Assembly (NCBI GenBank): GCA_001873845.1
Contig: MNZY01000197.1
Span: 1-5,239, forward strand
Direction of reading: 5' to 3'
DNA: 5,239 nt
From: Candidatus Altarchaeum sp. CG2_30_32_3053
GTDB lineage: Archaea > Altiarchaeota > Altiarchaeia > Altiarchaeales > Altiarchaeaceae
The position numbers and the translations under genes are program-made. The notes beneath the pieces were generated by a model that was not told the origin of the DNA, did no database searches, and worked only from the letters and a program-made list of their open reading frames with translations. Positions within the stretch are counted from its first letter, which is position 1. Every line of letters begins with the position of its first letter. Below, one piece after another: positions 5,058 to 5,239 of the stretch.

Positions 5058-5239
5058 AATGTAGATAAATTCACTATATTTGGAATTATATGCATTAAAA
5101 GTGTTAATTTAAATAAATTTCCACGAAAAGCAACGAATTTAATAAACAATTGTGTTAATGTTATTGAAAATGTTATTGAAAATGTGCTTAAAATATCAAA
5201 ATTTGTTAATGAAAACATTTCATTCGGAACTACTGATAT
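5058..5239 (+). CDS. Partial open frame running off the window end, possibly an IS transposase N-terminus
   Basis: The frame is open from 5058 to the last base, and its translation is protein-like despite the AT-rich DNA: NLINNCVNVIENVIENVLK, then ISKFVNENISFGTTD. There is no ATG; GTG at 5184 is the only ordinary start and lacks a clear ribosome site. A 12-bp tandem duplication at 5159-5182 keeps the frame and gives NVIE-NVIE. A helical, Asn/Lys-rich start followed by FGTTD recalls N-terminal regions of archaeal DDE transposases, but I cannot identify the family from this length. The right inverted repeat lies inside the frame. A second frame (from ATG 5158, MLLKMLLKM) is also open to the end and is an alternative. 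Confidence 0.3.
5159..5182 (+). repeat. 12-bp tandem duplication
   Basis: TGTTATTGAAAA occurs twice in direct succession, with the following TG beginning a third partial copy. The unit is a multiple of three and so preserves the open frame around it. Confidence 0.6.
5222..5235 (-). repeat. Right copy of a 14-bp inverted repeat
   Basis: ATTCGGAACTACTG is the exact reverse complement of bases 4712-4725. It lies at the very edge of the window, so whether an element ends here or continues cannot be seen. Confidence 0.6.

Noticed and set aside
5033..5218. Minus-strand ORF of 61 residues in the AT-rich block
   Set aside because: It is hydrophobic and low in complexity as expected from A/T-rich DNA, has no ribosome site, and lies opposite a more protein-like plus-strand frame.
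1..5239. CRISPR array
   Set aside because: No regularly spaced direct repeats of 20-40 bases are present; the only tandem repeat is the 12-bp duplication at 5159-5182.

Overview
The window is AT-rich and probably archaeal. The sodium/proton antiporter remnant has the archaeal form of its family, the restriction enzyme belongs to the family of ThaI from Thermoplasma, and the aminomutase gene has no Shine-Dalgarno site but carries a TATA-like element at the spacing expected of a leaderless archaeal promoter. A bacterium with acquired archaeal genes cannot be excluded, and no rRNA or tRNA is present to settle it.

Left part (1-2614, plus strand): the membrane C-terminal half of a CPA1-type Na+/H+ antiporter, with its N-terminal half missing and an abrupt change to AT-rich non-coding sequence near base 85. 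Thirty bases further on is an intact 600-residue radical SAM protein of the lysine 2,3-aminomutase (KamA) family. It has an unrecognised N-terminal extension of about 186 residues, and both substrate-selecting aspartates of lysine 2,3-aminomutase are replaced.

Middle part (2736-4557, minus strand): a compact restriction-modification operon. In transcription order it is an unrecognised 43-residue ORF, a ThaI-family type II restriction endonuclease and a beta-class (SPPY, probably N4-cytosine) DNA methyltransferase. The three genes are packed with gaps of 2-3 bases, each behind a good Shine-Dalgarno site, unlike the neighbouring aminomutase gene. The methyltransferase stop codon lies inside a 91-bp imperfect palindrome whose outer boxes (TATAAC / GTTATA) and inner 11-bp arms resemble an integron attC site. 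The R-M operon may therefore be a mobile cassette. This is the most interesting possibility here and is unproven.

Right part (4590-5239): a GC-rich island (45 of 83 bases G or C) that folds into two neighbouring hairpins whose G-U pairs favour a plus-strand RNA. After it come about 385 bp of very AT-rich DNA with two further inverted repeats and no convincing gene, then an open plus-strand frame running off the window end. A perfect 14-bp inverted repeat (4712-4725 and 5222-5235) brackets this AT-rich block, suggesting a small insertion element or the edge of an IS.

Together the window looks like an accessory region: a broken transporter gene, a defence operon in a possible cassette, and a bracketed AT-rich block, next to one conserved metabolic gene.
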